Shown here one piece after another: positions 6,556 through 14,679 of a stretch of 16,901 nucleotides of DNA. Where the stretch lies: contig CAKSHT010000033.1 in the NCBI GenBank assembly GCA_934457235.1, forward strand, positions 1-16,901, in the 5' to 3' direction. The notes under the pieces are model-generated. The model ran no database searches, was not told where the DNA came from, and saw only the letters and a program-made list of their open reading frames with translations. Source of the stretch: an uncultured Oscillospiraceae bacterium (GTDB taxonomy: Bacteria > Bacillota > Clostridia > Oscillospirales > Ruminococcaceae). Position numbers and translations under genes: made by a program. Every line of letters begins with the position of its first letter. Position 1 is the first letter of the stretch.

Positions 6556-8049
6556 ATGGGTTATCCGAGCATTTATCCTACCGGAGTTACGATTTTCAAC
6601 AAAGACAAGGCTTACGGTGGTTATACGATTTTCCCCTCAAGTAAGGGCGCGCTTCTAATCGACATGAACGGCAATGAGGTGAAGCTCTGGGCTGGTCTTG
6701 GAGGATTTCCGAACAAGATCCTCCCCGGCGGCTATGTAATGGGCACCACTGGTGCCCGCAGCGGCAAATATGCATACCAGGATCAGATCGACCTTGTCCA
6801 GGTTGACTGGGACGGTCATATCGTCTGGAAGTTCGACAAGACCGAGCTTGTCGCAGACCCCGGCAAGGAGCCTGTTTACATGGCTCGCCAGCACCACGAC
6901 TACCAGCGCGAGGGAAGCACCGTCGGATACTACTATCCTGGCGGAGAGCCGCGCACTGACGGCGGCAGGACGCTTATCCTCACACATGAGAACCTCTATA
7001 ATCACAACATCTCCGACAAGCGCCTTATTGATGACAAGATAATCGAAGTTGACTGGGAGGGCAATATCCTCTGGAGCTGGCGCGCTTCCGACCATTTCGA
7101 CGAGCTGGGCTTCGACGAGGCGGCGAAGAACGTACTGTTCAGAAACCCCGGACTCCACGAGGAAGCCGGCGGCGACTGGATGCACATAAACAACTTCTCC
7201 ACCCTCGGCGAGAACAAGTGGTACGATGCCGGAGACACACGCTTCCACCCGGACAATATCATCTTTGACGCGCGTAACTCCAACATACTCGCAATAATTG
7301 AGAGATCCACCGGAAAGATCGTATGGCGCGTAGGTCCTGACTTCAACGAGAGCGAAGCAACCAAGAAGCTCGGCTGGATAATCGGTCAGCACCACCTTCA
7401 CATGATACCCAAGGGACTCCCCGGCGAAGGCGACCTGCTGGTATTCGACAACGGCGGCGAGGGCGGTTACGGCGTTCCGAACCCGGCTTCACTTACCGGC
7501 GTGAACAACGCGCACCGTGATTATTCAAGAGTGCTCCAGTTCAACCCGGTTACGCTGGAGATAACATGGCAGTACACTCCTCTGGAGGCTGGAAACTTCC
7601 TGTTTACGGACGCTTCCAAGTTCTACAGTTCCTACATCAGCTCCGCACAGCGCCTGCCGAACGGAAACACGCTCATCACCGAAGGCTCTGACGGACATCT
7701 GCTCGAAGTTACTCCCGATCATGAGATCGTCTGGGAATACGTCAACACGTACTTCAAGTCCTTTGGCGGAAACTTCAAATGCAACATGATCTACCGTGCG
7801 TACCGCGTTCCCTATGAGTGGGTACCGCAGCTCGAAAAGCCCGTGGAGACCTCCATTGAACCGCTGGATATCACAAAGTTCAGAGTTCCCGGCGCAGCCA
7901 CCGGAGAAGCGGCAGTTACCGCAGTCGATGGCATTGATCCGACCAAGGAGATTGCACTTACCGGCTCCAACGGCGACGAAGAGGACGAGAACGAACGCAT
8001 TGACTTCTGCGTTGCTTCCGTCAACAAAAAGGATATCAAAAACCAGTAA
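6556..8049 (+). CDS. Aryl-sulfate sulfotransferase (ASST) family protein, apparently cytoplasmic
   Basis: A 497-aa beta-propeller-like protein of the arylsulfotransferase family. Known members move a sulfuryl group from an aryl sulfate to a phenol through a sulfohistidine, without PAPS. Supporting features are repeated blade motifs ending in W (VQVDWDGHIVWKF 81-93, IIEVDWEGNILWSW 162-175, EVTPDHEIVWEY 384-395), DWMHINN (207-213), GQHHLHM (277-283), FDNGG (297-301), and the AQRLPNGNTLI signature (364-374). These histidines are the likely catalytic set; I cannot assign the nucleophile. No signal peptide or lipobox is visible (it starts MGYPSIYPTG), unlike periplasmic E. coli ASST. The C-terminal 60 residues are acidic and probably disordered. 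A strong AAAGGAG precedes the ATG. It is co-transcribed with the importer, so the substrate is probably imported first. Confidence 0.85.
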   Translation: MGYPSIYPTGVTIFNKDKAYGGYTIFPSSKGALLIDMNGNEVKLWAGLGGFPNKILPGGYVMGTTGARSGKYAYQDQIDLVQVDWDGHIVWKFDKTELVADPGKEPVYMARQHHDYQREGSTVGYYYPGGEPRTDGGRTLILTHENLYNHNISDKRLIDDKIIEVDWEGNILWSWRASDHFDELGFDEAAKNVLFRNPGLHEEAGGDWMHINNFSTLGENKWYDAGDTRFHPDNIIFDARNSNILAIIERSTGKIVWRVGPDFNESEATKKLGWIIGQHHLHMIPKGLPGEGDLLVFDNGGEGGYGVPNPASLTGVNNAHRDYSRVLQFNPVTLEITWQYTPLEAGNFLFTDASKFYSSYISSAQRLPNGNTLITEGSDGHLLEVTPDHEIVWEYVNTYFKSFGGNFKCNMIYRAYRVPYEWVPQLEKPVETSIEPLDITKFRVPGAATGEAAVTAVDGIDPTKEIALTGSNGDEEDENERIDFCVASVNKKDIKNQ

Positions 8050-8055
8050 AATGCA

Positions 8056-8086
8056 GCTCCGGTCATGCGATGTGACCGGAGCGTTT
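8056..8086 (+). terminator. Terminator of the importer-ASST operon
   Basis: A perfect 10-bp stem GCTCCGGTCA/TGACCGGAGC (8056-8065 with 8073-8082), 7-nt loop, then GTTTCTAT. The U-tract is weak, but the stem is strong and sits 6 nt after the stop codon. Confidence 0.75.
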
Positions 8087-8096
8087 CTATGTCATG

Positions 8097-8128
8097 AAAA
8101 AAATAAGGGAGGTCGTTCCCTCCCTTAT
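8097..8128 (-). terminator. Intrinsic terminator of the hem operon
   Basis: A 10-bp stem ATAAGGGAGG/CCTCCCTTAT (8103-8112 with 8119-8128). On the minus strand it runs into seven T residues (complement of 8097-8103). It lies 5 nt past the hemL stop. Its AGGGAGG/CCTCCCT core resembles the hairpin at 2825-2845. Confidence 0.85.
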
Positions 8129-8133
8129 ATATT

Positions 8134-9396
8134 TTACACTTTCAGCGTCCCTACCGCCTGGATAGTCCTTTCGATGTCCTCGTCGGAATGCGCGTAGGAC
8201 ACGAACATCGCTTCGAACTGCGACGGAGCCGCGTATATTCCGCAGCCGAGCATATGCCGCCAGTACTCTGCGAATTTCGCGGTATCGCATTTCACTGAAG
8301 CGTCGTAGTCAGTCACCGGTTCGTCCGTGAAGAACACCGTCAGCAGCGAGCCGCAGCGGTTGACGTTCAGCCCTGCTTCCCGATACGCATTGTACAGCCT
8401 TTCCGCGCTGTAGTCTATACGCGCGTACAAATCGGAAGTGCTCTCGATAAGCTTCAGCTGCGCGATTCCCGCCGCAACCGCGCAGGGATTTCCCGAAAGC
8501 GTACCCGCCTGGTAGACCGAGCCGAGCGGCGCTACGCACTCCATTATCTCATGCTTTCCACCGTAGACCGCCAGCGGCATGCCGCCGCCGACTATCTTTC
8601 CCAGCGTGGTCATATCCGGCGTTATTCCATAGTACTTCTGTGCGCCGCCGTCAGACAGGCGGAATCCGGTTATGACCTCGTCGAATATCAGCACAGCGCC
8701 GTATTTCTCCGTGATATCCCGCAGGAATTTCAGAAATCCCGGCTTCGGCGGGACAACGCCCATATTAGCTGCACACGGCTCAACGATAAGCGCTGCGATC
8801 TTGTTCCCGCAAGCGGTAAACAGCTTCTCGACGGAAGCCTCGTCGTTGTATCTCGCAAGCAGCGTGTTTTCGGTGTATCCGGCGGGAACTCCCGCACCGG
8901 AGGGTATCGCGTGGGTCATAAGCCCGGAACCCGCTTTCGCCAGAAGCCCGTCGGAATGCCCGTGATAACATCCCTCGAACTTGATTATCTTATCCCGTCC
9001 GGTAAATCCCCTGGCGGCTCTTATGGCGCTCATTACGGCTTCCGTTCCGGAATTCACCAGGCGCAGCATCTCCATTGACGGGAAGTGCTTCTGAATAAGC
9101 TCTGCAAGCTCTATCTCGCCTTTGTGGCAGGCACCGAACGTAAGTCCGCGGTCGCACGCCGCCTTTACCGCCTGCGTTACCTCCGGGACTGCGTGTCCCA
9201 GGATATTCGGTCCCCAGGAGCAGATGTAGTCAATGAACTCGTTCCCGTCCTCGTCGTAAATCTTTGAGCCGCTCGCGTGGTCGATGAAAAGCGGCGACAT
9301 TCCTACCGAACGGCAGGCACGCACCGGGCTGTTCACTCCACCGGGCATGAATCTGCAGGCTCTTTCGTAGAGCCGCTCGGAATTATGTGTGTTCAT
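8134..9396 (-). CDS. hemL: Glutamate-1-semialdehyde 2,1-aminomutase
   Basis: A 420-aa PLP enzyme converting glutamate-1-semialdehyde to 5-aminolevulinate, the second step of the C5 pathway started by HemA in this operon. Motifs: GGVNSPVRA near the N-terminus, NSGTEAV (115-121), [11 protein letters not shown], the PLP-contacting FDEVITGFR (238-246) and the Schiff-base lysine in [10 protein letters not shown] (Lys267). The ATG at 9394-9396 is preferred over one 18 nt upstream: AAGGAGG lies 4 nt before it, and ATGA overlaps the hemB stop. Length is normal (about 425 aa). It is the last gene of the operon, 5 nt from a strong terminator. Confidence 0.95.
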   Translation of the reverse strand: MNTHNSERLYERACRFMPGGVNSPVRACRSVGMSPLFIDHASGSKIYDEDGNEFIDYICSWGPNILGHAVPEVTQAVKAACDRGLTFGACHKGEIELAELIQKHFPSMEMLRLVNSGTEAVMSAIRAARGFTGRDKIIKFEGCYHGHSDGLLAKAGSGLMTHAIPSGAGVPAGYTENTLLARYNDEASVEKLFTACGNKIAALIVEPCAANMGVVPPKPGFLKFLRDITEKYGAVLIFDEVITGFRLSDGGAQKYYGITPDMTTLGKIVGGGMPLAVYGGKHEIMECVAPLGSVYQAGTLSGNPCAVAAGIAQLKLIESTSDLYARIDYSAERLYNAYREAGLNVNRCGSLLTVFFTDEPVTDYDASVKCDTAKFAEYWRHMLGCGIYAAPSQFEAMFVSYAHSDEDIERTIQAVGTLKV

Positions 9397-10361
9397 GCTT
9401 CCTCCTTTATCCATGCGGCGGCGTCAAGCGCGTGATAGGTTATGATTATATCCGCTCCGGCACGCTTTATCGCCGTGAGATTCTCCATTACTATGCGGCG
9501 CTCATCTATCCAGCCCATCTGCGCCGCCGCCTTGACCATCGAAAACTCGCCGCTGACGTTATACGCAACAAGCGGCAGGTCGAAGCGCTCCCGGGCGGAT
9601 TTCAGCACGTCAAGATAAGCAAGCGCGGGCTTCACCATTACCATGTCCGCACCCTCAAGGATATCGTCCTTGATCTCCCGGAGCGCTTCCCTGCCGTTCG
9701 CGGGATCCATCTGATAGGTCTTTCTGTCGCCGAATCCAGGCGCAGAATGCGCCGCGTCACGGAACGGAGAATAATACCCGGAAGCAAACTTCGCACTGTA
9801 CGCCATTATCGGAATGTCAGTGAATCCGTTCTCATCCAGAGCCTCGCGGATAGCCGCAACCCGGCCGTCCATCATGTCGGAGGGAGCGATGATATCCGCG
9901 CCCGCCTTTGCAAGGCTTACGGACATTGCGGAAAGCAGCGGCAGAGTTTCGTCGTTTAATATCTTGCAGCCGCAGATAAGTCCGCAGTGACCGTGGTCGG
10001 TGTACTCGCACAGGCACACGTCCGCTATGACTATCATATCGGGATAGTGCGCCTTTATGTATCTTATGGCGCGCTGGGTTATTCCATCGTCATTGTAGGC
10101 TTCGGTGCCGCGGGCGTCCTTATGCGCCGGTATACCGAATATGAGAAGTCCGGAAATGCCGCTCTGCGATATCTGCGGGAGTATCTCCTCAAGTTTGTCG
10201 ATGGAATACTGATACACCGTCGGCATGGAGTCCACGGGAGTCTTTATGTTCTCGCCCTCTGCGACGAATATCGGATATATCAGCTCCGCCGGGTCAAGCC
10301 TGGTTTCCCTCACCATTCTTCGCATTGCCGAATTTACTCTGAGTCGTCTGAATCTCTGCAT
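9393..10361 (-). CDS. hemB: Porphobilinogen synthase (5-aminolevulinate dehydratase)
   Basis: A 322-aa enzyme condensing two 5-aminolevulinates to porphobilinogen. The two active-site lysines are in [15 protein letters not shown] (Lys191) and [10 protein letters not shown] (Lys244). The zinc-type cysteine cluster is present ([13 protein letters not shown]: Cys116, Cys118, Cys126), so this is a Zn-dependent enzyme rather than the Mg-only type. The ATG at 10359-10361 gives a normal length; the reading frame stays open 63 nt upstream, but that extension lies inside the preceding gene. Coding overlaps cobA/hemD by 28 nt, with GGGGG about 8 nt before the start, and the stop overlaps the hemL start (ATGA). 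Confidence 0.95.
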   Translation of the reverse strand: MQRFRRLRVNSAMRRMVRETRLDPAELIYPIFVAEGENIKTPVDSMPTVYQYSIDKLEEILPQISQSGISGLLIFGIPAHKDARGTEAYNDDGITQRAIRYIKAHYPDMIVIADVCLCEYTDHGHCGLICGCKILNDETLPLLSAMSVSLAKAGADIIAPSDMMDGRVAAIREALDENGFTDIPIMAYSAKFASGYYSPFRDAAHSAPGFGDRKTYQMDPANGREALREIKDDILEGADMVMVKPALAYLDVLKSARERFDLPLVAYNVSGEFSMVKAAAQMGWIDERRIVMENLTAIKRAGADIIITYHALDAAAWIKEEA

Positions 10362-11812
10362 ATTACTGCCCCCAATATTTTGTTTATAATTCCGTCGGCG
10401 CTGCTTTCCGCCGGGATAAGACAACGCTCAACACCGTGTTTTTTAAGTTCCTCCGCGGTGACATTCCCTATTGCAACTGGAACTGTATCTCCGGAAAGCA
10501 AACCGCCATCAGCGAAGAATCCCCGTACTGCTCCGGCGCTTGTAAACACCGCGAAATCGCAGTCCACTGCGCTTCCTGCTAAGTACACCGGTTCATATAT
10601 CGTCACATCATCGTACCTTATTCCGGCGTCGTCCAGCATCAACGAAAGCTCCGGAGAGCCTTCGGACGAACGCATTATCAGCAGCCTGTCAGTTACTGTC
10701 AGTTCACTGCAAAGCACTCTTCCGAGCGCCGCGGTGTTGTAATCCTGAGGCATAAGCTCCGGATATATCCCGGACTGCTCCAGGACTGCCGCCGTGCCTT
10801 TTCCCACAACCGCGAAACGCAGCCCGGAAAGTCCGCGCAGGTCAATACGCTTCTCCCGGAGTTTCTGCAAGAAAATACGCGCGCCGTTAGGACTTGTAAG
10901 CGCTATATGGGTGTATTCCCCGATCCGTGAAAGCGCGTCGTCCACCGCGCCGCTACGCACTTCCCGAAGCTCCATCCCCCCGGCGCGGAACGCATATGCG
11001 CCCAGGGAGTTCAGACCGTCCGCAATCCTGCGCCCTGTGTCCGGCGAGGATACGACCGCGATAGTCACTCCGTCCAGTGTCGGAGCGTAGGTCGCTGAAA
11101 AATCGTACGCCGCCGTATCTCCTATCACAATCACCGCCGGAGCAGGAAGTCCCTCCGTCCGAGCCGCCTCCGCAATTCCGGAAAGCGGCGCCCTTACCGT
11201 ATGCTGACGGATAGTCGCTCCATTGGATATCACCGCCGCAGGAGTTTCCGGGGACATTCCGCCGGAAATAAGCCCGGAAGCAATATCCACCAGGGAATTC
11301 AGACCCATCAGAAACACCAGCGTACCTCCGATTTTCGCATACTGTTCCAGCTTTTCCGGAGTGCAGCCGTCCGCAGTGTGCCCGGTTATCACATGAAAGC
11401 TGCGGGCGGTTCGCCGGTGAGTCACCGGAATTCCGGCAAGCTCCGGCACTGCAACGCTGGAGGTAACTCCCGGAACCACAGCGAATGGTATTCCGTGCTT
11501 CTTAAGCTCCAGTATTTCCTCGCCGCCCCTGCCGAAAACGAACGGATCACCACCCTTTAACCGAACAACGTTCCTGCCGGAAAGCGCCTTTTCCACCAGC
11601 AGCGAGTTTATCTCCTCCTGAATGGCGGAATGCTGTCCGGCGCGCTTGCCAACGCATATTTTCTCCGACTGCGGACAAAAATCCAGCAGTCTGCCGTCGA
11701 TAAGGCTGTCGTATATCACGGTATCGCACTGAGCCAGTGCATTACGTCCCCGGAGCGTTATAAGGTCAAAGCTGCCGCAGCCCGCTCCGACCAGTGTAAC
11801 TCGTCCTGTCAT
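10334..11812 (-). CDS. cobA-hemD: Uroporphyrinogen-III C-methyltransferase / uroporphyrinogen-III synthase fusion
   Basis: A 492-aa two-domain protein. Residues 1-240 are the SAM-dependent methyltransferase that makes precorrin-2: [16 protein letters not shown] (7-22; the usual Pro-Gly-Asp is Cys-Gly-Ser here), [16 protein letters not shown] (84-99) and [20 protein letters not shown] (114-133). Residues from about 248 to the end match HemD, which closes the tetrapyrrole with ring-D inversion (IAVVSSP near 251-257, [10 protein letters not shown], and [11 protein letters not shown] near the end). The fusion thus makes uroporphyrinogen III and commits it to siroheme/corrin. The ATG at 11810-11812 overlaps the hemC stop (ATGA). 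The open frame continues about 190 nt upstream inside hemC and is not used. The AAAGGAG is rather far (about 15 nt), so translational coupling is likely. Confidence 0.93.
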   Translation of the reverse strand: MTGRVTLVGAGCGSFDLITLRGRNALAQCDTVIYDSLIDGRLLDFCPQSEKICVGKRAGQHSAIQEEINSLLVEKALSGRNVVRLKGGDPFVFGRGGEEILELKKHGIPFAVVPGVTSSVAVPELAGIPVTHRRTARSFHVITGHTADGCTPEKLEQYAKIGGTLVFLMGLNSLVDIASGLISGGMSPETPAAVISNGATIRQHTVRAPLSGIAEAARTEGLPAPAVIVIGDTAAYDFSATYAPTLDGVTIAVVSSPDTGRRIADGLNSLGAYAFRAGGMELREVRSGAVDDALSRIGEYTHIALTSPNGARIFLQKLREKRIDLRGLSGLRFAVVGKGTAAVLEQSGIYPELMPQDYNTAALGRVLCSELTVTDRLLIMRSSEGSPELSLMLDDAGIRYDDVTIYEPVYLAGSAVDCDFAVFTSAGAVRGFFADGGLLSGDTVPVAIGNVTAEELKKHGVERCLIPAESSADGIINKILGAVICRDSDDSE

Positions 11813-12669
11813 AGCTGTGCGGTCAACTCCTTTATCTTCTGTGAATAATTCTCCGGCGGACAGTTTCCAGACGCCGTTTTCCCGGTCCTCCCGGAAATTA
11901 TGATATCCATGACGCCGTCGTTTATCTCCGTATAAGCTCCGACCGGTACGGTGCAGTCCGCGCCGAGCGCCGCGATTATTTCCCGCTCCGCCGCGAAGCA
12001 CAGCGTCGTATTCTTATCGGATATCATTTGGAGCATTTCAGCGGCGGCGCTTCCGGACTTACACTCCGCTGCGATGATCCCCTGGCACGGTGCCGGGATG
12101 AACTCGCGGCAGCTGAACTCCCGGACGGAGAATCCATCCAGCGACAATCCAAGACGCTTTATTCCTGCGGCGCACAGGATTATCCCGTCGTATTCACCGT
12201 CCGAAAGCCTGCGCAGCCGGGTATCCACGTTTCCGCGGATATCCGCGAAATCCACGTTCGGATACAACGCCGCAAGATTACGGCGGCGGCGCAGACTGCC
12301 AGTCCCGACAGTAAACCTATCGCTGACGGAATATCTGGAGTCACGCCGGGTTATCAGCATGTCGCGGCTGTCGCCCCGTGGAAGCACCCCGGCGATCTCC
12401 AGACCCTCGCCAAGCTGCACCGGGAGATCCTTTGCGCTGTGTACTGCGATGTCAATATCGCCGCTGCGCATCGCCTGCTCTATCTCCTCCACGAAAACGC
12501 CTTTGCCGCCTATCTTGTCCAACGGTTTGTCGAGAACGCGGTCGCCGTGGGTGACTATCTCCACGGGCTGTATCTCAGTTCCGGGAAATCTCTCACTGAG
12601 AGCTGCCGCGACCATCGCCGTCTGTGCCAGAGCCAGTTTGCTGCGGCGTGTTCCTATCCTTATCGTCAT
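11809..12669 (-). CDS. hemC: Hydroxymethylbilane synthase (porphobilinogen deaminase)
   Basis: A 286-aa enzyme that joins four porphobilinogens into hydroxymethylbilane on a covalently bound dipyrromethane. Motifs: RIGTRRSKLALAQT (4-17), KIGGKGVFVEEIE (52-64), AVHSAKDLP (75-83, including the catalytic Asp81), GTGSLRRRRNLA (123-133), the IRGNVDTRLRR block (144-154), and the cofactor-binding cysteine in LGADCTVPVGAY (Cys239). Length is slightly short of about 305 aa but complete. The start overlaps the stop of the precorrin-2 dehydrogenase gene by ATGA, and its own stop overlaps the next start, so the three are tightly coupled. Confidence 0.95.
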   Translation of the reverse strand: MTIRIGTRRSKLALAQTAMVAAALSERFPGTEIQPVEIVTHGDRVLDKPLDKIGGKGVFVEEIEQAMRSGDIDIAVHSAKDLPVQLGEGLEIAGVLPRGDSRDMLITRRDSRYSVSDRFTVGTGSLRRRRNLAALYPNVDFADIRGNVDTRLRRLSDGEYDGIILCAAGIKRLGLSLDGFSVREFSCREFIPAPCQGIIAAECKSGSAAAEMLQMISDKNTTLCFAAEREIIAALGADCTVPVGAYTEINDGVMDIIISGRTGKTASGNCPPENYSQKIKELTAQL

Positions 12670-13283
12670 ACGTTTATCTCCAGCAAATCTATAAATCTCA
12701 TCAGCTGCTCTTCATCGGGGACGTCACCGCCGGAGCAGTACTCCAGTGCCGCCGCCATAACACGGGCACGCTGCTTTTCCTCCGGGAATCTTTCGCGCAC
12801 ATACGGGCGGATAAAACCCATCAGAGAGCATATTTCCGCCATCTCCGGCGTGATGATCTGCTCTGCCCGGCGGCGTAACTCCGCTGCCATCAGCGGGCTT
12901 TTCCCAGCCGTTGAAACTCCTATAGTGATGTCCCCGCACTGCGCCAGAGCCGGAAAGAAAAACGTGCAGTTCTCCGGATCGTCCACGGCATTGCATGGTA
13001 TCCTGCGCAACTTACACAGCCTTGAAACATGCGTATTTACTCCGTGATCGTCCGTCGCAGCTATGGCAAACATCATTCCGTCAAGGTCGCTGTCGGTAAA
13101 TCTTCGCTGTGCCGTGTGAATCCCGGAGATCTCCGTTATTTCCGGGGAAATATCCTCCGCAACGACGTGTATTTCCGGCGAGAACGGAAGAAGCTTCCTT
13201 ATCTTATGCAGCGCTATCCTGCCGCCGCCGACTATCAGGCAGGGCTGCCCGGTTATATCCGCAAAGAATGGAAAATACGGCAT
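12666..13283 (-). CDS. Precorrin-2 dehydrogenase / possible sirohydrochlorin ferrochelatase (CysG N-terminal/Met8 type)
   Basis: A 205-aa protein oxidising precorrin-2 to sirohydrochlorin with NAD, and in many homologues also inserting iron to give siroheme. Motifs: the Rossmann loop VGGGRIALHK (18-27), the conserved Asp pair in NAVDDPENCTFFFPA (Asp101-Asp102), and GVSTAGKSPLMAAELRRR (122-139), where a Ser corresponds to the regulatory phosphoserine region of CysG. No separate chelatase gene is seen in the operon, so this protein may do both steps, but the SirC-like dehydrogenase-only alternative remains. It is placed directly after hemA (adjacent TGA/ATG) and before hemC. Known synonyms are sirC, ylnF and cysG(N). 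Confidence 0.9.
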   Translation of the reverse strand: MPYFPFFADITGQPCLIVGGGRIALHKIRKLLPFSPEIHVVAEDISPEITEISGIHTAQRRFTDSDLDGMMFAIAATDDHGVNTHVSRLCKLRRIPCNAVDDPENCTFFFPALAQCGDITIGVSTAGKSPLMAAELRRRAEQIITPEMAEICSLMGFIRPYVRERFPEEKQRARVMAAALEYCSGGDVPDEEQLMRFIDLLEINV

Positions 13284-14396
13284 TCACTTACCTCCTAGTC
13301 CTCTTACGACCTCTGCCACCGCGCTGAAAGCGCCGCTGTCAAGTCCGGAGCGCAGTTTGTAGAAAAGCTCCTCCGCTGACATTCCGGAAAGCGCCCCGGA
13401 GCCGCGCAGCTCCGGCTGTATATCGTGCATAAGCAGCGTTTTTTTCAGCTCGTCGATATCCTCAGTTATCATCTGTTTTGCCTGCTCAACGCTGTCGTGC
13501 TTCAGCTGGTCGTTTCCGGCGGCAAGCTCCTGGAAATAATCCACGCTGCGCAGCGTTATCCCTGGGATATCCGCCGCTTCCGGGTCTATGTCCCGTGGTA
13601 TAGCAAGGTCTATGAACAGCTGCGGCTTGCAGGGCGTTTCCAGCCTGTCCACCGTAATGACCGTATGCGGACTTGTAGTCGCTGAGATAACGCAGTCGCA
13701 CTGCCGTACGTATTCGTAGCGCTCCTCATACGGAACGACCGTCAGTGACGGACTTTCCGGAAGCACGACTGCACCGCTGTGGGAGCGCATAGTTGCAAGC
13801 ACCCGGACGTTTTTGTAGGACAGCAGGTTTTTCAGCAGACTTGTTCCAGTGCTTCCGCTGGCGCCGATAAGCATGACGACCGGCTCCTGGACGAAATGCG
13901 CCGCGAGCTTCGCCGCAAGCGTAGCGTGAGAAACAGATGTCTTGGATATCGCGGTCTGCGTTTTTATGCGCTTCGCGGTGGTGACTGCACTCTGGAATAT
14001 TATGTTCATTCTATCGGAAAGATGTATCCTCTCCGCTGAAAATGCGTACGCGTTCTTGAGCTGTCCGAGCACCTCGTCCTCGCCGACTATCGCGGAGTCT
14101 ATCCCGCTTGCAACCTTAAAGAGATGGCGCACCGCGCCCTCCCCGTCGAACTGCATTGAATAGCCGCGCACACGTCCCTCCGGAACGCCGCTCAGCTCCG
14201 AAAGCAGACTGACGGCAATGTCAGTGCTTCCGGTCATGTACAGCTCCGTGCGGCAGCATGTGCACAGAAGCACCGGGCTGTATTCCGCGTGCAGTGCTGC
14301 GAACTCAGCGCGGCGCTCTGCCTCCGGCGTGAATTCACCGCGTATCTCTTCGCCGCAGCGTTTATAATTTATGCTCACACATACAAAGCGTTCCAA
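13284..14396 (-). CDS. hemA: Glutamyl-tRNA reductase
   Basis: Reduces Glu-tRNA(Glu) to glutamate-1-semialdehyde with NADPH, the first step of C5 tetrapyrrole synthesis. Motifs: SINYKR near the start, the catalytic-cysteine block LLCTCCRTELYM (Cys47), HLFKVASGIDSAIVGEDEVLGQLKNAY (91-117), and the NADPH loop ASGSTGTSLL. The family block is normally TCNRTE; here the Asn is Cys. At 370 aa it is shorter than typical (410-430), mostly at the C-terminus. I chose TTG at 14396 because it gives the canonical MxxxVxSINYK beginning and has AAGGGACGGG upstream. Another TTG at 14432 would add 12 residues with poor conservation and a weak ribosome binding site. It is the first gene of the hem operon. Confidence 0.92.
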   Translation of the reverse strand: MERFVCVSINYKRCGEEIRGEFTPEAERRAEFAALHAEYSPVLLCTCCRTELYMTGSTDIAVSLLSELSGVPEGRVRGYSMQFDGEGAVRHLFKVASGIDSAIVGEDEVLGQLKNAYAFSAERIHLSDRMNIIFQSAVTTAKRIKTQTAISKTSVSHATLAAKLAAHFVQEPVVMLIGASGSTGTSLLKNLLSYKNVRVLATMRSHSGAVVLPESPSLTVVPYEERYEYVRQCDCVISATTSPHTVITVDRLETPCKPQLFIDLAIPRDIDPEAADIPGITLRSVDYFQELAAGNDQLKHDSVEQAKQMITEDIDELKKTLLMHDIQPELRGSGALSGMSAEELFYKLRSGLDSGAFSAVAEVVRGLGGK

Positions 14397-14443
14397 TGTA
14401 TTACCCGTCCCTTTTTCTATATGTACAGTCAATACTCACTTGA

Positions 14444-14459
14444 CCTACTGATTTAATAG
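14444..14459 (-). promoter_or_regulatory. Degenerate CCTA-N8-ATAG box at the hemA start
   Basis: CCTA (14444-14447) and ATAG (14456-14459) have the same 8-nt spacing as CCTA and ATAG in the thioredoxin box. It lies just downstream of the hemA -10. The match is weak and rests on layout. Confidence 0.3.
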
Positions 14460-14461
14460 TC

Positions 14462-14490
14462 ATTATAACACACCTGTCCCCAAAAGTCAA
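14462..14490 (-). promoter_or_regulatory. Promoter of the hem operon
   Basis: Minus strand: TTGACT (14485-14490), 17-nt spacer, TATAAT (14462-14467). The predicted start is about 55-60 nt before the chosen hemA start. Confidence 0.85.
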
Positions 14491-14600
14491 TAATCGCACG
14501 CGTATTTTATAAGCTTAGCACATTTTTTCGCCCCCGGACATGCTTAAACGGTGCATTTGCATAAATTCATGCAATACGCATTCTTTTTTATAAAAGGCTA

Positions 14601-14629
14601 TTGACAAACGTCGTGAAAAGGTGTATATT
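14601..14629 (+). promoter_or_regulatory. Promoter of the HD-domain operon
   Basis: TTGACA (14601-14606), 17-nt spacer, TATATT (14624-14629). Confidence 0.8.
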
Positions 14630-14640
14630 ATACATATAGT

Positions 14641-14654
14641 TTTGATAGGCTTTG
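14641..14654 (+). promoter_or_regulatory. GATAGGcTTTg element near the HD-operon start
   Basis: TTTGATAGGCTTTG differs from TTGATAGGTTTTAC by small changes and lies about 12 nt after the -10 box, as at the trxB and trx promoters. Only one half is clear. Confidence 0.35.
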
Positions 14655-14679
14655 TAAGATTAAAAAGGAGAAATAAACC

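Larger units (their letters stand above)
14433..14679. other. Intergenic region with divergent promoters (hemA and HD-domain operon)
   Basis: 247 nt with no gene seen. It holds the minus-strand hemA promoter and candidate box (14444-14490), an AT-rich middle with a short G/C island (about 14528-14540), and the plus-strand promoter with box (14601-14650). No riboswitch was recognised. Confidence 0.7.

Noticed and set aside
9397..9414. Upstream ATG of hemL giving 426 aa
   Set aside because: It lies inside hemB, and the stretch it adds is the ribosome binding site itself; the ATG at 9396 fits better.
9987..10742. Plus-strand open frame (251 codons) across hemB and cobA/hemD
   Set aside because: It is antisense to two confidently identified enzymes, with no start signals.
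12028..13047. Long plus-strand open frame (339 codons) across hemC and the precorrin-2 dehydrogenase gene
   Set aside because: It crosses two real minus-strand genes, and its composition is a shadow of their codons, with no domain signal.
14397..14432. TTG at 14432 as hemA start
   Set aside because: The extra 12 residues are not typical of the family, and the ribosome binding site is weak; TTG at 14396 gives the expected N-terminus. I could not settle this fully.
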